A stretch of DNA of 64,000 bases from Halicephalobus mephisto (taxonomy: Eukaryota; Nematoda; Chromadorea; Rhabditida; Panagrolaimidae). The DNA lies in NCBI GenBank assembly GCA_009193035.1, contig SWDT01000007.1, positions 186,001-250,000 on the forward strand, read 5' to 3'. A model generated the notes under the pieces. That model saw nothing but the letters and a program-made list of their open reading frames with translations, searched no databases and was not told the origin of the DNA. Shown here in pieces: positions 1 through 15,000 of this stretch. Numbering within the stretch: position 1 is the stretch's first letter; each line of letters starts with the position of its first letter. Both the position numbers and the translations under genes were made by a program.

Positions 1-3000
1 GATCCCAAGGGACCAATGTCAAAGGCATATTGTTTCCAGATCCGTTGTTTAAATCATTAAAAATTTTTTTTGCCCAAATTTGATGAGAATTTTCTGAAAT
101 TTTTTCAGCAAGATTCGTCATTTCTTTTTCTAACGTCATCGATCCCAAATCCACAGGTCGAGGATTAAAGTCGTTTGCCGAAGTTCCACTCGGGACCCTG
201 TCTTGATTTGCTTTGTCATTCGCGTCGGGATCAATTAGTTCGAAAACGTAGCCCCACCCGAGTAATGCCCTCAGGCATTCTGCACATCTTTCTTTGTAAA
301 AATTTCTTTCGTAATCTTTTAAAGAATTAAACGGCACAAGTCTAGGATGAAGCATTTTCGATCTGGAGTACAGTTCCCCATGACTCCATCCTTTTTCCAA
401 TTTTCTCGAAGCCCAAGAATCATGAAAATGTTCCGCAAATTTCGTAACCATCGCATTTAATTCATTATTTAGGCCTATTTTCGAGTCATCAACAGGCCTA
501 GGAATCCAGGCCCCCTCGTCTTCCTGCACCTTGGCCAATTCCGCCTTCTCCCCCCCACTCGTTAACGTGTAATCCGGGGATATAGCTGATCCAATGGCCA
601 TCAAACAAGGTAGGGCTTTTCCGAAAAGTTCCGGATCATACGGTTGCGAACCCAGGGAATCAAAAATGGCATAAAACAAGAGCATTGAAAGCCTCTTCTC
701 GACTTCACTAGCCACTCCGTAAGAATTTCCAGAACCGTAATACTTGTTACATCTTTCATAATGAAGCGTAATGATCTAAAATTGAAATTTCACAACAATT
801 ATAAAAAAATCAAACTATTTTAAAGATCAGAAGTTTTTTACGAAATTGTCTTGACGCGAAAATTTAAAAGTGCTGAGGAAACTAGAATTTAGGTAAAAAA
901 CAAGAATACGTGTGATAAAAAAGAGTCGATTTCGAAATGATTTGCCAGATTTGTCTTTTCAATTATGGTCCCGGCACTCGCTCGTTTACGCGCCAATTCC
1001 AAAATCCTAAAAAAAGGAAAAAGAAGTAAAACAGTGCGAGTCCATTTTCTACAACTGCCATTTTTTCCACTTTTACAACACTCGCGCTCTTTACGCGCGA
1101 ATTCAAAAATTACAATAAAGTTCTTTTTTTAATTATAATATTTACAGTAAAAAACTTACTCTCAATGGAACCAAAACGTTCTCCGACATTTGTTTGATAT
1201 CGATAATGACTTTCCTTAAAAGTTTGACCATCATGCCCGGAGGCAGTTCTCTAGTCAATGCAACAAGGAAATCCGAAACAGCATCTCTTTGATTTTTCGT
1301 CAAAGACCTCAATCTATTCATCCTGTATACAGTATGCAATGTAGCATCAAGAAGAGCCGAATGATGTTCTGCATCGGCGAAGTAATGAGAATGGGCTGTC
1401 AACAACGGCAAAACGGCATTGCAGAGATATCTGTTCAAAGCCAGAGCCGTGTCTGATTCCAGTGCCCTTGGAGAATCCATCATCGTCGCTGCTCGAAGAT
1501 CCGGAAGAAAACTTTGCTCGAGGAAATTGAACAACATGTCTTGTGAATCTATGCCATAGACCCTGTCTAAGAAAAGCAAAACTGACTGTTTGTGATTCGG
1601 CAAAAGACCTGGTTGAGGACCTGTGTCTGAAACCATATATCAACATTATAAAAAATTACAAAAATTATAAATTTAAAAAAATTACAAAAATTATAAAAAC
1701 TTAAAAAAATTATAAAATAAAAAAACTAAAAATTTACAAAGTTGTTTGGAATTTTCAAATTTTTCTATAAACTTAAAATTTAGGTAAAAGAAATAGGAAC
1801 ATAACTGAGAACAAAGCGAGTCGGTTTCGGTACAATTGCTAAATTTGCCGTTTTTTTACTTTCATAATCTCCTCTCTCTCTTTCTGGATGGGAATTTAAA
1901 AATTTGAAATGTAGAAAATTAAAATAATTTTTTTACGAAATTCTTTTAACACGAAATTTTAGGATTGCAAGAGAAAGGACAGAGCAAAATGCGAAATTTG
2001 CCACTTTTATCACTTTTGCAATGCTCTCTCCCCTCGCGCGGGAATTCAAAAATTAAAATAATTTTTTTACGAAATTTTAGGATTGTAAGAAAAGAGAGAG
2101 AAAAATCAGAGAGAGAGAGAACATGAAAGAAAGAAAAAATACGAGAGAGAGAGAAAATATAAGAGAATAGAGCAAACTGCCAAATTTGCCACTTTTACCA
2201 CTCTTGCAATGCTCTCTCCCCTCGCGCGGGAATTCAAAAACTGCACATCATTGTTTAAAATTAGAATGTTAATAAATAATAAAAAAACACTTCACAATTC
2301 CACTCAAACTCACTAAATATCCCTGTATGCCTCATTCTGGCTACTTTTTTCCTTTTTAAAGAAAAAATAGATTCATCATAAACAGGAAATTTCGGTTTTA
2401 AAATTTCATTAATTTTTTCAGGTTCTTCTTGTGCGCTTTCGTAACCTTCTTCTCCACTGCTTCCATCTGAATCCTCCTTCAATTCCACTCCAAATTGTCG
2501 TTTTAGGAAACTTTTCGCCTTGTGTTGAGCACTCAAATTCGCGGCGATGTTGGCGAAGGTGTTAGTAGTGTCAATTATCTGAGTTATGACGTTAGAACCG
2601 GGAGAATCACACGAACTTCCATGACTTGAACTCAATTTTGATCCTTTTTTGTTAGATTTAATCAAAGTATTAGGTCTAGATTTTGAATTTTTTACAATTG
2701 TAGAAGAAACATTACCGTCTTGAGGACCACTTTGAGCAAGATTAGGAATCGTAAATCTCAACGACAGAATATGTCCCAAATCATCTAGAGAAATCAAAGA
2801 CCGAAGAATAGCCCGAGCTCTGACAGAATCCCCTTTCCCCGCTTGGATTGTCAGCGGATCCGGAGCACATTTCGCTAGGAGATCAACCAAGGACGAGTAA
2901 AAATCAAGAATTGCTGCTCCAAGATCCACATAATCTTCTCCTTCAGTTTCTTTCGATGGATAAGTTCTGAAAACCAAAAATCCATATATCAACTACTTTT

Positions 3001-6000
3001 AAAAAGTTCATATCTTATTTCCGAAAATCCATACATAAATTGTCTTGAAAAATGAATATATGAACTATTTTAATGAAAATTCATATATCGATTACTTTTA
3101 AAAAGTTCATATATAAATTATTTTAAAAAGTTCATATATCAACTATTTTTAAAAAGTTCATATATGAATTATTTCCGAAAATCCATATATCAACTACTTT
3201 TAGAAATTCATATATGAATTATTTTAAAAAGTTCATATATCAACTACTTTTAAAAAGTTCATATATGAATTATTTCCGAAAATCCATATATCAACTATTT
3301 TTAGAAATTCATATATGAATTATTTTAAAAACTCACGGATGTTCTTTCAAAACAGCTGAATGTAAGAATTGAGGATCTTCTCCTTCTTCCAGAGCTCGGA
3401 TGTCTTGAGAAAGGGATATAGCTTCCTTAAAAGCTGCAAAAAGTCCCTGTCCTTCTCCTTTCAAAGCGACACCTAAGCATTCGGGTCTCCGGATTAGCAA
3501 TCTAATAACCAAATTTGCATTTTCTTCGACATTTTCGCCGTTGATCCAAACACAAAATCTGAGGAAATCGATGTATCGTTCGCCTTCGACAGGATCCCAT
3601 CCGATGTCGGGATAATCCTTCGATATAAGTTCTGAATTAGGTTGAAGTCCACAACGAGAAAGATATACTGTAACTTTATCAAGTTCTTCTTCCTTCAAAG
3701 CCAGAGCGAGTTCATTGTTGTCCATAAAAGACGAATAAGCAACGTCCAAAGGGACCGATCCCCTGAGGGAAGGTCTAACTAACAACATTGTTGCATTATC
3801 TAATAAAAATGACAAATGTTCAAACATAGCTTTTTGATTCATTCTACTTGTTCTACAAAAATAACAAAGAAATCTAGAACAAGCAACGACCATTTCACTC
3901 GCGTCCTTCACATTCGTCATAATTATTCCTTCTTCCGGCGTTATTTCGTGTTCCACAGCAGATACAGCAGATTGTTGAGCTGTAAGAACATTCATCATAA
4001 TCGTCATGACATTTTCATGAACACACAACAATCTCATCAAATCCGGATGTTGAAAAAAAATCCTATTATTCATCAACTGCCAAAGGCCACGTTTCAAAAT
4101 TGCTTCTTCACAAGTTTCAAATTGAACATTTAACAATTCTCTAATTTGCATAAGATACACGATAAAATTCTCAACATCTTGAAGATTTCTATCATGAAGA
4201 ACATAGGTCTGTTTCATCCCATCCATCAGCTCCTTTATCCCCGTGTATTGTCTCAATAAAAGTTTGAACATTTTTCGAATTAAATCGTTACTTTCGATTT
4301 CAGATTCGCTTGCCCACTTCGACAAAGTCTCTATTATCATCTGTTTGAAGTTTTCTGTTCCTTTTTGATTAAAATTCGAATCATTTTTCTCCATTGCCGG
4401 AGGGACTGAAACCACCAAATGAGCCAGTTTATCCACCCAACTGTTGTCTTCTTCAATATTGATTATTTCTGTCGTTTTTTCTTCTTCTTGTTGTTTATTG
4501 CCTATTTTTTCGACTAAAATAGAACAAAAATCGCGTAATTGATCCTGAAGAGATTCAGTCATCGGACATTGATCATATTCTACTTCTTCATCAAGAAGAA
4601 CATTGGAACTTTCATCTTTAGTTTTACAATTAAGCAATCTAAACATTTGTTCCTTCGGCGGACATCTGAATTCTTTTGTCCGTTTTGCCGCTTCTGCCGG
4701 TGGCATGTCGGTTTGTTTAATTTCCATATATCGACGACATTGATCTTGCTGAAGATCGCCCACAAATCCTTCACAAAAAGCTATCAAAGATTCAATTCTG
4801 TGTCTTAATTGAACATCACACATATGATCTAAGATGTTACAAAGTTGGATTTTCACTCCTTCTGCGAGATCTATATCCGTTAATCCTTTTTGTTTCGTTC
4901 CAGGTTTCCAATTTTCATCAAAAGCCGCAGGTTGGATCAACTTCAAAACTTCGATTATTTCGTCATCTGTGATTAATCCAATAACCAGTAAATGATCGAA
5001 TAATTTCAACAAAGGTTCGAAATGATTTAAATTGTTCCCTCCAATCAGGTCCCGACACGACATCACGGCGTTCTCGGTGCAGTTCTTCACAGCGGCCATT
5101 ACGTGATTTTTCAAAGCTTCAAAATTCAGTTCCGGAGGCAATAATTTCATTTCCATATCCTTTGTTACTGTTTTCTTGACCGATTCTGATTTCATCACAG
5201 GAAGGATCGAAACCACCGGGCCCAGGATATGAGGATATCTTCCTTCATGTTCCGGATCAAACACGTTTTTTCCCGTTAATTCATCAATCAATGGAATTAC
5301 GTACTCTTGGGAAGTCGATTGCCGAGCATCAGCGTGAGTTTTCAAATGAACAGCAATCAGATAATCATGAAGCCCTTGTCTCATTGGTCCAGAGAGATCT
5401 AAAAGGAAAATTAAGGTCTGAATTTCCCCCAATACCGTAATTCAAATTTTCGTTTCGAAAATTAATCTTTATAAACTCATTTTTTAAATCCCCGGGATAC
5501 AGTAATTTAAACTTTCGTTCCGAGAATTCAAGTTCTTCAAAAACCAAGATTTAAAATCCCCGGGGTACAGTAACCCAAACTTTCGTTCCGAGAACTCAAG
5601 TTCTTCAAAAACTGAAGTTTAAAACTCCCGGGATACAGTAATCCAAACTTTCGTTCCGAGAACTCAAGTTCTTCAAAAACTGAAGTTTAAAACTCCCGGG
5701 GTACAGTAATCCAGATTTTCGTTTCAAGAATTAAATTCATAAAAATATTATTTTTTCTATAAATTTCATTTTCCCGATAAATTTGTTAATTTTTAAAAAT
5801 AATTTTCTAAATCTTTAAACTTACAATGATTTTTCACAGCATACATAATTTGATCTTCATCGACATGACTACAAAGAATATGAGCAACTCTGTGATTACC
5901 ATGAGCGGCTAGTTTACAATAAAGATTCAATGTTTGTCTGTGAAATTGTAATAAATCTGTTTTTTCTATTAATTCTAAAATATCATAACTCAAATCTTTT

Positions 6001-9000
6001 TCTGGAACATATACCATTAACATTCTCGCTGGATCATCACACAGAACGGACCATCCTCTCACGTCAGAGAGCTTCAAAGCCGTCGTTCTGAGGCATTCAT
6101 TAGGCACTCTGGCCCAATGCACAGGATACATCTTCTCCACTGTCAATCTAGGCGGACAAGATGGCACAATAGATTTCGCCGATGTTTTAAACATAGCTGC
6201 TGACAACGGAAAAGTGTATTTAATTCTCCCTAATTCAAATTGTAAAATTTCCGGACTTGTTGGAGTTACAAAAACTGCTGGATACAACATCGCTCCTGGT
6301 TCTAATTTGAATTTCATTCCTGTATCTTGTCCAGCAGCCAAAAAACTCAATTCTCCCACCGATGTATCGATAACACATCCAATTAACAATCCCGAAACTT
6401 TCGTATTCGTCGCATCAGCCACGGCATTCAGCAATTCCGCCGCGTTCAACATGTAGCAATTCCTGTATTCCGTAGATTCCGCCGTTATTCCATGATGATC
6501 CAAGTCACTAAATCTGCACTTCCTGACAGCCTCATTCACGTTAAAAGTAGTAGAATGCGAGTGGTAATGAGGAGTAACCCATCCGATCCAGACGTTCGCT
6601 GGATCCTGTCCAGGAAAAATCCTAACACCGTAATAATACTCATCTATTTTGTCACTCATCGCCAGCATACCATACGTATCATCCGCAATTTGAGTTCCAT
6701 CAGGTAGCAATTCTGGAGGACACATTGACGGTCTTCTGTCTGCAATCGTGGCTGAAGCAATGACTCCAGAAGGTACTTGAACATTTGGATTAGTGTCTTT
6801 TCTCTTTTTTTTCTTTAAAGAATTTTTTCTAATTGTTCCTTGTCTTCCAGGTCCACTTGTCGGCATATCAGCTAGAAGATCTTTGCTGCCAGACCTCGAC
6901 ACATGTCCGTTTTCAATATCTCCATTGGTTTTCTCATCCATTCGAGATTTTTTTCTTCCAATTTCGTCTTTATTCTTCCTAATTTTGCCCAAAAATCCAC
7001 TTTTCTTCTGTTGCATCTTCCCATCAGGCAATGTCAACTGATTAACATTCACCGTATCCTTTAATTTCTCAACCACAGAATGTCGTTCTTCTGTCGAAAG
7101 ATCCAGAATACTCGTTCTTCTGAAATTTTCATATATAAAAAATAATAATTTTCAACAAATAACACAACAAACAATAGAACAACACCTGGCATGATCTATC
7201 CAGAACGTGTCCACGTCTTGTCCATCAGCGGATAACCAAGTTAGAACAGATTCATCATAACTATGAAGTCCAAAATTTAGCAATGTCAAAACTCGACGTC
7301 GTTGACTGCAGAACAAAGGGTTAATTAATTAATAAAGGTCATGCGACGTTCATGTTCCAATTTTGGTAATTTTAAAAATTAAAAATTATTTTAGGTAACT
7401 ATTTTTATATGAAATTTCAAGTTTTTTTAAAATAAATTTTATAAAAACCCAGCGGAAAATTTCGAATATCCTTAAAATTAAGCAAAAAGTACCTAAAATT
7501 AGGTAATTCGGTTGCAGATTCTCAATCTGAAGTAGGAATTGAAAGTTGATCTTCCTAATTCTGGCTTCTGAAGGCTAATCCTCAATTTTTACTTCAGAAT
7601 TGGAACACAAACGTCATAGCACGTTAATAAAAACCACACTAGTTAGTTTTTTAAAAATCAAATTTAAAAAATAAAAAAACTCACGCAATGGCCGCTTGTT
7701 CAGAAGTCGCTTCGTTTCCAGAATCGAAACTCGAATTTTTCCATTCTGCTGATTTCTCCGTAGCTGCATCATCGTGAGAATTGTGTCTAAATGCTGCCAG
7801 GATGGTTTTTCCGAGAGATTTCTAAAAATTCATATATGAATTTATTTTTAAAAATTTAATTACTTTTTTATCGTTGTCTTCAAATTCTTTCGGAATTCCC
7901 GGAGTTCTGATGCCTGTGGAAGAAGGCTGTCGTTTCTGCAAGTCTTGTATAGCTTTGATCACGGCATCCTTATCCCTGAAAATAATCATATTGTAAAAAT
8001 TTAAAATATTGCCACAAAATTGTCTCCGTAAAAATTTTCAGAAATTCAAGCAACTCACAAATTTCAATTTTTGTGATAATTATTTCGCAATTTGTTATAA
8101 TATTGTAGAAATAGAAAGTAAAAAATTTGCAAAATTGTCTTGGAACGAATTTCCAGGATTTTTAGATAAAAAAGAAAGGGAACAGAACGAGTCGATTTCG
8201 AAATCATTTGCCAGATTTGTCTTTTCAATTATGGTCCCGGCACTCGCTCGTCTACGCACCAATTCCAAAATCCTAAAAAAAGGAAAAAGAAGTAAAACAG
8301 TGCGAGTCCATTTTCTACAACTGCCATTTTTTCCACTTTTACAACACTCGCGCTCTTTACGCGCGAATTCAAAAATGTTTTTTTATGAATTTTTAAAAAT
8401 AATTAACTTACTTTGATTTTACAAAATTTTTATTACATTTAACTGGTAAACTAAGTCTGATAAATTCCATTTTAGCTTTTTCAAAATTGCCAGCTTCACT
8501 GGTTGTTACTCTTTGACAAATTTTCAAACACGGAGGAGAATTGCCCGTGGGAGGAACTCGAGTAATTTCCATTCTGCTTTGTGGATTAATATCACTAAAT
8601 GACGGAAGATTTTTAGCATACCACATCGGAAGTTGTCTGTACATGTTCACACAGAAAGGTTCATATCCTTCCTGTAATCCGCAAGTTGTAAAAAATTTCA
8701 AAGAATTTGAATCTTGTCCAAAATTAAGTCTAGCTTTCGTTCCAGCGGATAAAGTCATAGCAGGTACAAAACCGTCTATAGGAACAACATTGTCAAAAGC
8801 CATTTCAGATCCAGAAGGATCAAGCAAAAGTTCTCCATTCAAGCTAAACGATATAGTCCTGTCATTCAAGTCCAAAAAACACCCAACAATATCTCCTATT
8901 TTCCATTCTCTACCGTATGATTCTGCTCCTTGATGCCATTTCTTAATCAAATGACCATCAAAACCGTAACTTCTGTCGTCAATGCCAACAGACGTGTCCG

Positions 9001-12000
9001 GCTGAGCGCTCGTGTCCATCCATCCGACCTTCATGAATCCAGAAGTCAAAATTTCGAATTCAAAATACCATTTACCGTTCAAAACATGATATGTTGCTTC
9101 TGCTCTGTATGTTCTAGATCTAGATTTTAGAGCTTTTAATTCTTTTTCTGCATTTTCATCATGTTCCAAAATCGGCGGTTCCAAAAAAATTCCAAATAAT
9201 TGTAAAACTTTTAAATTTTCTCTAGCAGCTTCTTTGTTTGCTTCTTTAATTCTTTCATCTACTTGTTCATACGGTACTAAATGTGGAGATCTTTTTTGAT
9301 TTGCATCTATGTATTCAGAAATCCCAAAAGTCCAACCTCTTTTAATTTTTTCCTTCGCCCAGACATTATGGATATTTTTCGCCAGAGCTTCCACCAGAGG
9401 ATTCATGGATTCTACAAGTTCTATATCATGAGTATCGTACGGTTGAGGTTTAAATCCATTTGATTGTTGATAATTTTGTTGTAATCTCAATGGTCGTAAT
9501 CTCGTTGGAGGTTTGTCTTTAATCATATGATATCCTAGAGCTTCTATAGTTTTCATAGTATCTAAAGACAAATTAATATTATAATTTTGTTCATCATTTG
9601 GAAGTTTTTCAAACGATGTTAAACAATGATGAGTTCTTGAATTTTCATTTCTACGTTCTCCCCAGGACCATCCAGCATCTATTTTCCTCATCGCCCATAA
9701 TTCATGCAAATTTTGCGCAAATTGTTGATGAATTTCCATTGCAAAACTCGGCAAAGATACTGTAGAAACATCCACAGGAACAGGAATAAACGGTTCTGCT
9801 GTGTGTAGAATCGTCGACGGACCACTATATATTGTTTTATTCAAATCCCCGAAGGATATACATTCTGATACTTCTAATTTTTTATCTAATGCTTCTATCA
9901 TCGGCGAAAACGAATTACTCGGTCCATATTTCAGTCTTCCATGAAGTCCTCCGAAGACAAATCTACACGAAACTTTCGCGCTGAGAGACATAACAGGAAA
10001 GAAAAATCCATCAAGATTAAAATTTTTATAAACAGCCGACATTTGCTGTCCATTCAGGCTGAATCTGATTTCTGGAATTATCAAATCCAAACTACATCCA
10101 ATAACATCTCCTTTTTTGAATTTTCTATGACCTACAGTTCTCGGCTTTCCAGCAGTATACATATTTAATCCATCAAAACCATAAGAATAAAAATCGTCTC
10201 CAACCCCGAGACAACCCCATCCATCTCCAGATCCTGTGAACGGCTTAAATCCAGAAGTATTACCCCAACCAATTCTCAAAAAAGGTTCAGCTTTCGTCAT
10301 TGTCTCAATATGTTCCACTTCTGCTTCAAAGTACCATCTTTTGAACAAAGAAGACCCATCCACAACTCCGACAAGAATATTCGGCATCATACTGAAAAAT
10401 CAAAACTTGCATAAAAAACTAAAATTAATATATGAAAATCAAAAACTGATATAAAAATTCAAAATTAATCTATAAAAACATTAATTGATATATCAAAACT
10501 CAAAAATACTATATAAAAACACTAATTGATATATCGAAGTTAAAAATTGATATATCGAAACTCAAAAATAATATATAAAAACACTAATTAATCTATAAAA
10601 ACATTAATTGATATATCGAAACTCAAAAATAATATATAAAAACACTAATTAATATATCGAAATTAAAAATTGATATATCAAAACTCAAAAATAATATATA
10701 AAAATACTAATTGATATATCAAAACTCAAAAGTAATATATAAAAACACTAATTAATATATCGAAATTAAAAATTGATATATCAAAACTCAAAAACAAACC
10801 TGCTGACTTGATCTTTCATTGCTGTTTGAAGTAATAGATCCTTTCCAGGCAAAAGATGCTCCGTGATGGTATTCTGGGAGCTTCTGACGGCCATTCCATT
10901 GCCTTCACAGAGAGAAGACAGGACATCCAGTACCTTTGGATCTCGTCCCACTTTCTCCAATAACGAAATAACAGATTTAATATGTTCTTCATTTATCATA
11001 TTTAATGCTTCTGGAGACTCTGTCAGCACACAATACAGTACATCCAATATACCTTCTGCCGATTGTGGATTCGATAACCTTCCAAAAAGCCAGTCAAGTC
11101 TCGCCACAGCCGCGAATTGGGCGCAATTGGAATGGTTTCCTTTGATCATTGCCGCCACAAGAAGGTACAAATATGTCGAAATTTCCTCCCATGTGTTTTG
11201 ATTTTCTTCTCCAATTAATCCAGCAAAATCCGGCAAAGATTCCATTAGTGAAAACTTATCAATCGTATCCAATATCATATTAAGAACACCTTCTTCTTGA
11301 AACAAATCCTGTCTCGATCTCAAAGCCCTAAATCTGTTCTGTCGTTCTTCAAAATTCTGTTCATCCGAAGGCTGAGCAAAATAATCAATTAAATCCTCCA
11401 TTAACTTCAGAACTTCATCAAGATTGACTCTATTCCATTCAGGAGCCTGGTTTCCTTCCTCTTGAAGAGCGTCGATTCCTTTCAAAAATTTATTCAAAAC
11501 AGAAGAGCACTTCCTGATGACCCTCGCTGACTTGGATTCCTCATCTAAAGCCATGAAAAACGTATAACAGTCGTCCATATGTCCATCTTGAAGAACTACC
11601 GCCTTCTTCTCTTCCACTTTCCCTAAAATTTTAAATTTCATTAAAAATTGATATATAAAGATTTATTTCCACCAAAACTTGATATATAAAATCCTACTTT
11701 TACCAAAAGTTCATATATAAATCTTGAGTTTCATCAAAAGTTGATATATCAAGTCTTATTTTTCTCTTAAAATTGATATACAAATTCCTTAATTTTTCAA
11801 AAACTAATATACAAAATTCTTAATTTCCTGACAATTAATATATAAAACCTTTAATTTCCTAACAATTGATATATAAAACCTTTAATTTTTCAAAAATTAA
11901 TATACAAAATCCTTAATTTTTCAAAAGCTAATGTACAAAATTCTTAATTTTCTAAAAATTGATATATAAAACCTTTAATTTTCTAAAAATTGATATATAA

Positions 12001-15000
12001 AACCCTTAATTTTTCAAAAATTGATATATAAAACTCTTACCTATTCCCTTTTTCGTAACTTCAGAGGTCTGATAACTCAACCACAGCTGACTTTGCAGAT
12101 GCAAAATGAAGGCAACCGTCTCACCGTACCTTATAGTCGCGACTCCCATTCCTTCTTCTTCTTTTTCATCCAACAATTGTTTTTTAATATCCTTATTTTG
12201 GCACATGATAAAAGCCGTCAAATCATAAGTCGCTTTTTCTTTGTGAAAAAGCTGAACGGCGTGACTTAGGTCGTTCACCCCGAGGTACCTCCCAGTGGTG
12301 ATGTGTCGGATTCTGAACACTTGTTCGAACCCCACCAGAGCCCCGTGCCATTTCATCCTTATCGGTTCCACTCTCCAAAGGGATCTCGCTTGCGAAACCG
12401 CTCCTCCTCCTTCGTAAATAACCATATTATGTTGTGGATGTTCGCTCCAATTCTCCGGGATAGTCAGGCATTCGTCGTTCCCGTGAAACAGCCTCAGGAC
12501 ATCATTCCCGAACAAGAACCCCATGTTCCTGATCCTTATTGATCCACTGCTAACACTGGTAATATTCCACAAAGTTTGATGAAAACTAGCGATAACCATG
12601 TAATTTTTCGAATACGCCATGTGCAGGTATCTTTCTGTCGCTACACTCACCAGAATGACGTCATCACCTACTCTCACTTTCTCGCCTTCGCTTCTTTGTT
12701 TCGAAGCAGGATGAATCGTCCACCAACAAGCTTCACCTTCGTTAGATTCCTGTACACCCACATCAAAGGCCAATTTGTCGTTCGAAGAACACGATGACAG
12801 ACAAGCCAAATACATTTCAGATTGGACATGTTTCAACTGAACAGCATGGCCATAAAGAAGGGTCTTGTGTCCTCCGCTTCCACTCGTCGACTTCAGCTCC
12901 CCATCCCCGCTCATCATCTCCTGGAGGGCCCTGACCGAGAGCGCATTGTCGATGTACAACATGCACATAGCCACATCGGGAGGACAATCCTAAAATCAAA
13001 ACCTTATATAACATATAGCAAAAATCAAATTTTATTGCAAAATTCAAAAAATCTCCTAATCTAAAACATCTTCCAAAAAAACTAAATTTGATATCATAAT
13101 TATTTAATAATTTTAAGAAATTTCATAATCATTGATATATGAAAAGTAAAAAATAATCACTATTCAGCGATCTCGACGCGAAATTTTGAAGATCTTCTAG
13201 AACTTAGCCTAAGCGATAATTTTAATTTAATTTCATAATTATTTGGTAATTTAAAAAAATTTGACAATCATTCATATATGAAAAGTAAAAAATAATCATT
13301 AGTCAGCGGTCTCGACGCAAAATTTTAAAGATCTTCTAGAACTTAGCCTAAGTGATAATTTTATTTTCATTTCGTAATTATTTAATAATTTAAAAAAGTT
13401 TCATAATCATTCATATATGAAAAATAAAAAGTAATCACTATTCAGCGGTCTCGACGCGGAATTTTAAAGAACTTCTAGAACTTAGCCTAAGTGATAATTT
13501 TATTTTCATTTCGTAATTATTTCGCAATCTTTGATGGTCTTTTAATCAATTATGTATTGTAAAAATTAAAAATCAACCTTATTACGCAATTTCCAGAAAC
13601 TACAGTAGTTTAAGATTTTTGTTTTGGATGATTTCATAATCGGCTTTTTAGAGCTATATTCTCCCTAAGTGAACTTAGCTCCCAGATTAGGGCCATGTGG
13701 GGGTCTAAAGCCCTTTATCCACCTTCGAGGACGAATCATGTGGAAGTACTCGGATATTGAAAATTGCAATTGACGCTATAGCAGTCCATTTAAGTAAAAT
13801 TATTTGTACTTTACAGTTATACTATTATAAAACTAGGGAATAAACATTACGAGACGGTCTCAATTCGAAAATTTTAAGTTTTAGAATTTAAAATAATTTG
13901 AAATTTTGGTTTGCATGATCTTAGATGATTTCGTAATCGACTTTTTAGGAACAAAATTTTCCCAAATTTAGTTAATAATTTTTATTTCAAGGTATGTACG
14001 GTACACGACCCTCTGTTTACCCTCGGGGGATAGTTTTCATATATGAAAGTTGTCTCGATGGGAATTTTTAGAATCTAAAGTAGAATACGTAGGATTTCGT
14101 AATCGACTTTTTAGTAACAAAATTCTTTCCAAATTTAGTTAATAATTTTTATTTCAAGGTATACATAATACACGACCCTCTGTTTACCCTCGGGGGGTAG
14201 TTTTCATATATGAAAGTTGTCATAATTGTTCGGAAAATTAAAATTGACACTATGGTACTTCATTGAAACAAAATTAACTTGATTATGTATAAAAATTAAA
14301 ATCAATCAAAATCAAACCTTGTCCGAAACGCTCTCCAAGGTGCACATCCGGTTTCCGAATCCTTCCGTGGACAGACAGACCCTCTCCGATCCGACCGCGC
14401 CGTCCTTCGGATGCGAGGCGACGCATGTTAGTGCTACGATATCTCCCTAAAAATCGCCGTTTTTAAAAGTTATTCATATATTAAAATCAACTTTAAACAA
14501 ACCTTAGACACATAATGATCACTATCGACATCAATGAAATCTTTCAAAGCGTTTAATAAAGTTTTATTTTTCGCCAAAAAAGCACTCAAACTTGATTCCG
14601 AGACAGACTGAGTATTGTCTGGCCAAACAGGCAAGTTCTCGTGAGCGATTTTTTGTCGATGAGTTTCACGTCGTCTTTTTGGTCGCATTTATATAATCAT
14701 AACATTTCGAAATTACAAATTTCCAGCTAGGTTCTCGATAAACTTGCGCGACAAAACTCTTGATGAATTTTGGATCAAAGAAATCTCGAGTAAAGTCGGT
14801 AGATGAGAAAATTACGAAGATTGTTTACTTTTCTCATGATCAATGTTAAATTCCAATCTCTCAAAAAACAAAAATCCGACTGTTTAGCAGTGGATAACTT
14901 ACAACATAAGCAAACAAATTGTTTTCGGTGGTTTTTGCAGTTTTGGTCTCGCAGCGAAAGGAAACGTTTTTGGCCGGGAATCGAACTTGGCAGGAGCGAA

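Noticed and set aside
1347..1646. 99-codon frame overlapping RyR exon 12
   Set aside because: Alternative frame of a conserved coding exon.
8009..8416. 135-codon plus frame in RyR intron 5
   Set aside because: It covers the dispersed 188-bp repeat; the same frame is not kept in the other copy's context.
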